Shown in pieces: positions 4,782 through 5,593 of a stretch of 5,593 bases of DNA (within the stretch, counting starts at the first letter, position 1; each line of letters opens with the position of its first letter). The DNA comes from Bacillota bacterium. Lineage in GTDB: Bacteria; Bacillota_G; SHA-98; UBA4971. The notes under the pieces are model-generated. The model saw nothing but the letters and a program-made list of their open reading frames with translations, was not told the origin of the DNA and ran no database searches. The stretch is taken from positions 1-5,593 of the forward strand of contig JAAZEW010000274.1 of NCBI GenBank assembly GCA_012512055.1, written 5' to 3'. The translations under genes were made by a program, and so were the position numbers.

Positions 4782-5593
4782 ATGTTTTGTTATCAATGTG
4801 AACAGCGCGCAAAGGGAACAGGTTGCACTGTTGCGGGTGTTTGCGGCAAAGACGAGAACACTGCTGTGCTCCAGGAGCTCCTAATCTATGTGACGAAAGG
4901 CATATCAATGTACGCGGCGAATTGCAGGAGACTGGGCGTAAGAGATCAGGAGATTGATGAATTCGTAATACAAGCCCTTTTCACCACTGTAACAAATGTC
5001 AACTTCGACCCTTCGCGGCTTGCCGGGCTCATTCGAAAAGGGGCAGACTTAAAGAACAAGGCGAAGAGACTCTATGAGGACGCATGTATGGCTCAAGGCA
5101 AGACTCCGGAGTCCCTGACAGGCCCTGCTCAATGGGAAGGAGAAGGCGAGCTTTCCAAGCTCATCGACGAAGGGAAAAGAGTTACCGACGAGTGGCGTAG
5201 CCTTGTCGGAACTTTGGGAGACGACAGAGCTGCAGTCCGTGATCTTATCCTTTTCGGCCTTAAGGGAGCTGCAGCATATGTGGACCATGCCCAGATACTG
5301 GGAGTCCGAGACGAAGAAGTATACCGCGATTTCCACGAAATCCTGAATTTCCTGACACTGAGTGACCCCTCAATGGACGATTTGCTGAAAACCGCTCTTT
5401 CCACAGGTGAGCTCAACATCCGCGTCATGGCGCTCCTGGATAAAGCGAACACGGATGCATATGGGGATCCCAGGCCGACTCGGGTTAGGATCACCCCTGT
5501 ATCAGGCAAAGCTATACTCATATCAGGACACGACCTCAAGGATCTGGAGGAGCTGCTGAAACAGACAGAGGGCAAGGGAATAAACGTATACAC
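4782..5593 (+). CDS. hcp: Hybrid cluster protein (hydroxylamine reductase), 3' end outside window
   Basis: Hcp carries an Fe-S cluster at its N-terminus and a hybrid Fe-S-O cluster. It reduces hydroxylamine in vitro and is linked to NO/nitrosative stress and protein S-nitrosylation in anaerobes. The window shows 270 residues, about half of the usual 540-550, and the frame is open to the last base. Cys3, Cys6, Cys15 and Cys21 (C-x2-C-x8-C-x5-C) give the N-terminal cluster motif of the class I Desulfovibrio-type protein. His250 in ISGHDLKDLEELLKQTEG corresponds to the hybrid-cluster histidine (His244 in D. vulgaris Hcp); the remaining cluster ligands lie downstream, out of view. Other matching stretches are LFTTVTNVNFD and ALLDKANTDAYGDP. 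The ATG has GGGGAGG (4768-4774) 7 bases upstream. It is cotranscribed with the Rrf2 gene, which probably controls it. The protein is cytoplasmic. The electron donor is not visible. Confidence 0.95.
   Translation, partial: MFCYQCEQRAKGTGCTVAGVCGKDENTAVLQELLIYVTKGISMYAANCRRLGVRDQEIDEFVIQALFTTVTNVNFDPSRLAGLIRKGADLKNKAKRLYEDACMAQGKTPESLTGPAQWEGEGELSKLIDEGKRVTDEWRSLVGTLGDDRAAVRDLILFGLKGAAAYVDHAQILGVRDEEVYRDFHEILNFLTLSDPSMDDLLKTALSTGELNIRVMALLDKANTDAYGDPRPTRVRITPVSGKAILISGHDLKDLEELLKQTEGKGINVY

Noticed and set aside
5049..5593. Minus-strand open frames opposite hcp
   Set aside because: The opposite strand encodes an unmistakable Hcp with conserved cluster ligands. The minus translations are low-complexity and Ser-rich, typical of antisense shadows.

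Overview
The window suggests an anaerobic, Gram-positive-like (Clostridia/Bacillota-type) genome of roughly balanced GC. The basis is a class I hybrid cluster protein, an Rrf2-family Fe-S-type regulator, strong AGGAG/GGGGAGG ribosome-binding sites before the four genes whose starts are visible, and a TTG start on a lipoprotein. This taxonomic reading is inference, and I cannot name a species.

Layout. Positions 1-843 (+) hold the 3' part of a MurR/RpiR-family regulator (HTH plus SIS domain); its start lies upstream of the window. It converges on, and overlaps by 4 bases, a minus-strand gene (840-1553) for a cytoplasmic-looking protein with three BON domains. A rho-independent terminator for the RpiR gene lies inside the BON coding region, on the opposite strand. 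Positions 1554-2233 form a 680-base gap with no credible protein gene. Its GC-rich first half (about 1632-1899) contains several long nested helices and an imperfect 16-base direct repeat. This looks like a structured RNA, and the wobble pairs favour plus-strand transcription. A stem-loop followed by five T lies further down, before the next gene. Positions 2234-4162 (+) encode a subtilisin-like (S8) lipoprotein: lipobox, CarboxypepD_reg-like domain, I9-like prodomain, complete D/H/N/S catalytic site, and a C-terminal domain with an EF-hand-like loop. Positions 4277-4741 (+) encode an Rrf2 regulator with three clustered cysteines. It is followed after 40 bases by hcp (4782 onward, cut by the window end), and a promoter and a 9-bp inverted repeat sit just before and across the Rrf2 start.

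How the genes work together. Rrf2 and hcp look like a two-gene operon in which an Fe-S or nitrosative-stress sensor controls a hybrid-cluster (hydroxylamine/NO-linked) enzyme. The RpiR regulator, BON protein and secreted protease show no clear functional link to each other. The structured gap is the most interesting element: it could be a stand-alone RNA or the leader of the protease mRNA. I did not recognise it as any known riboswitch or ribozyme class.
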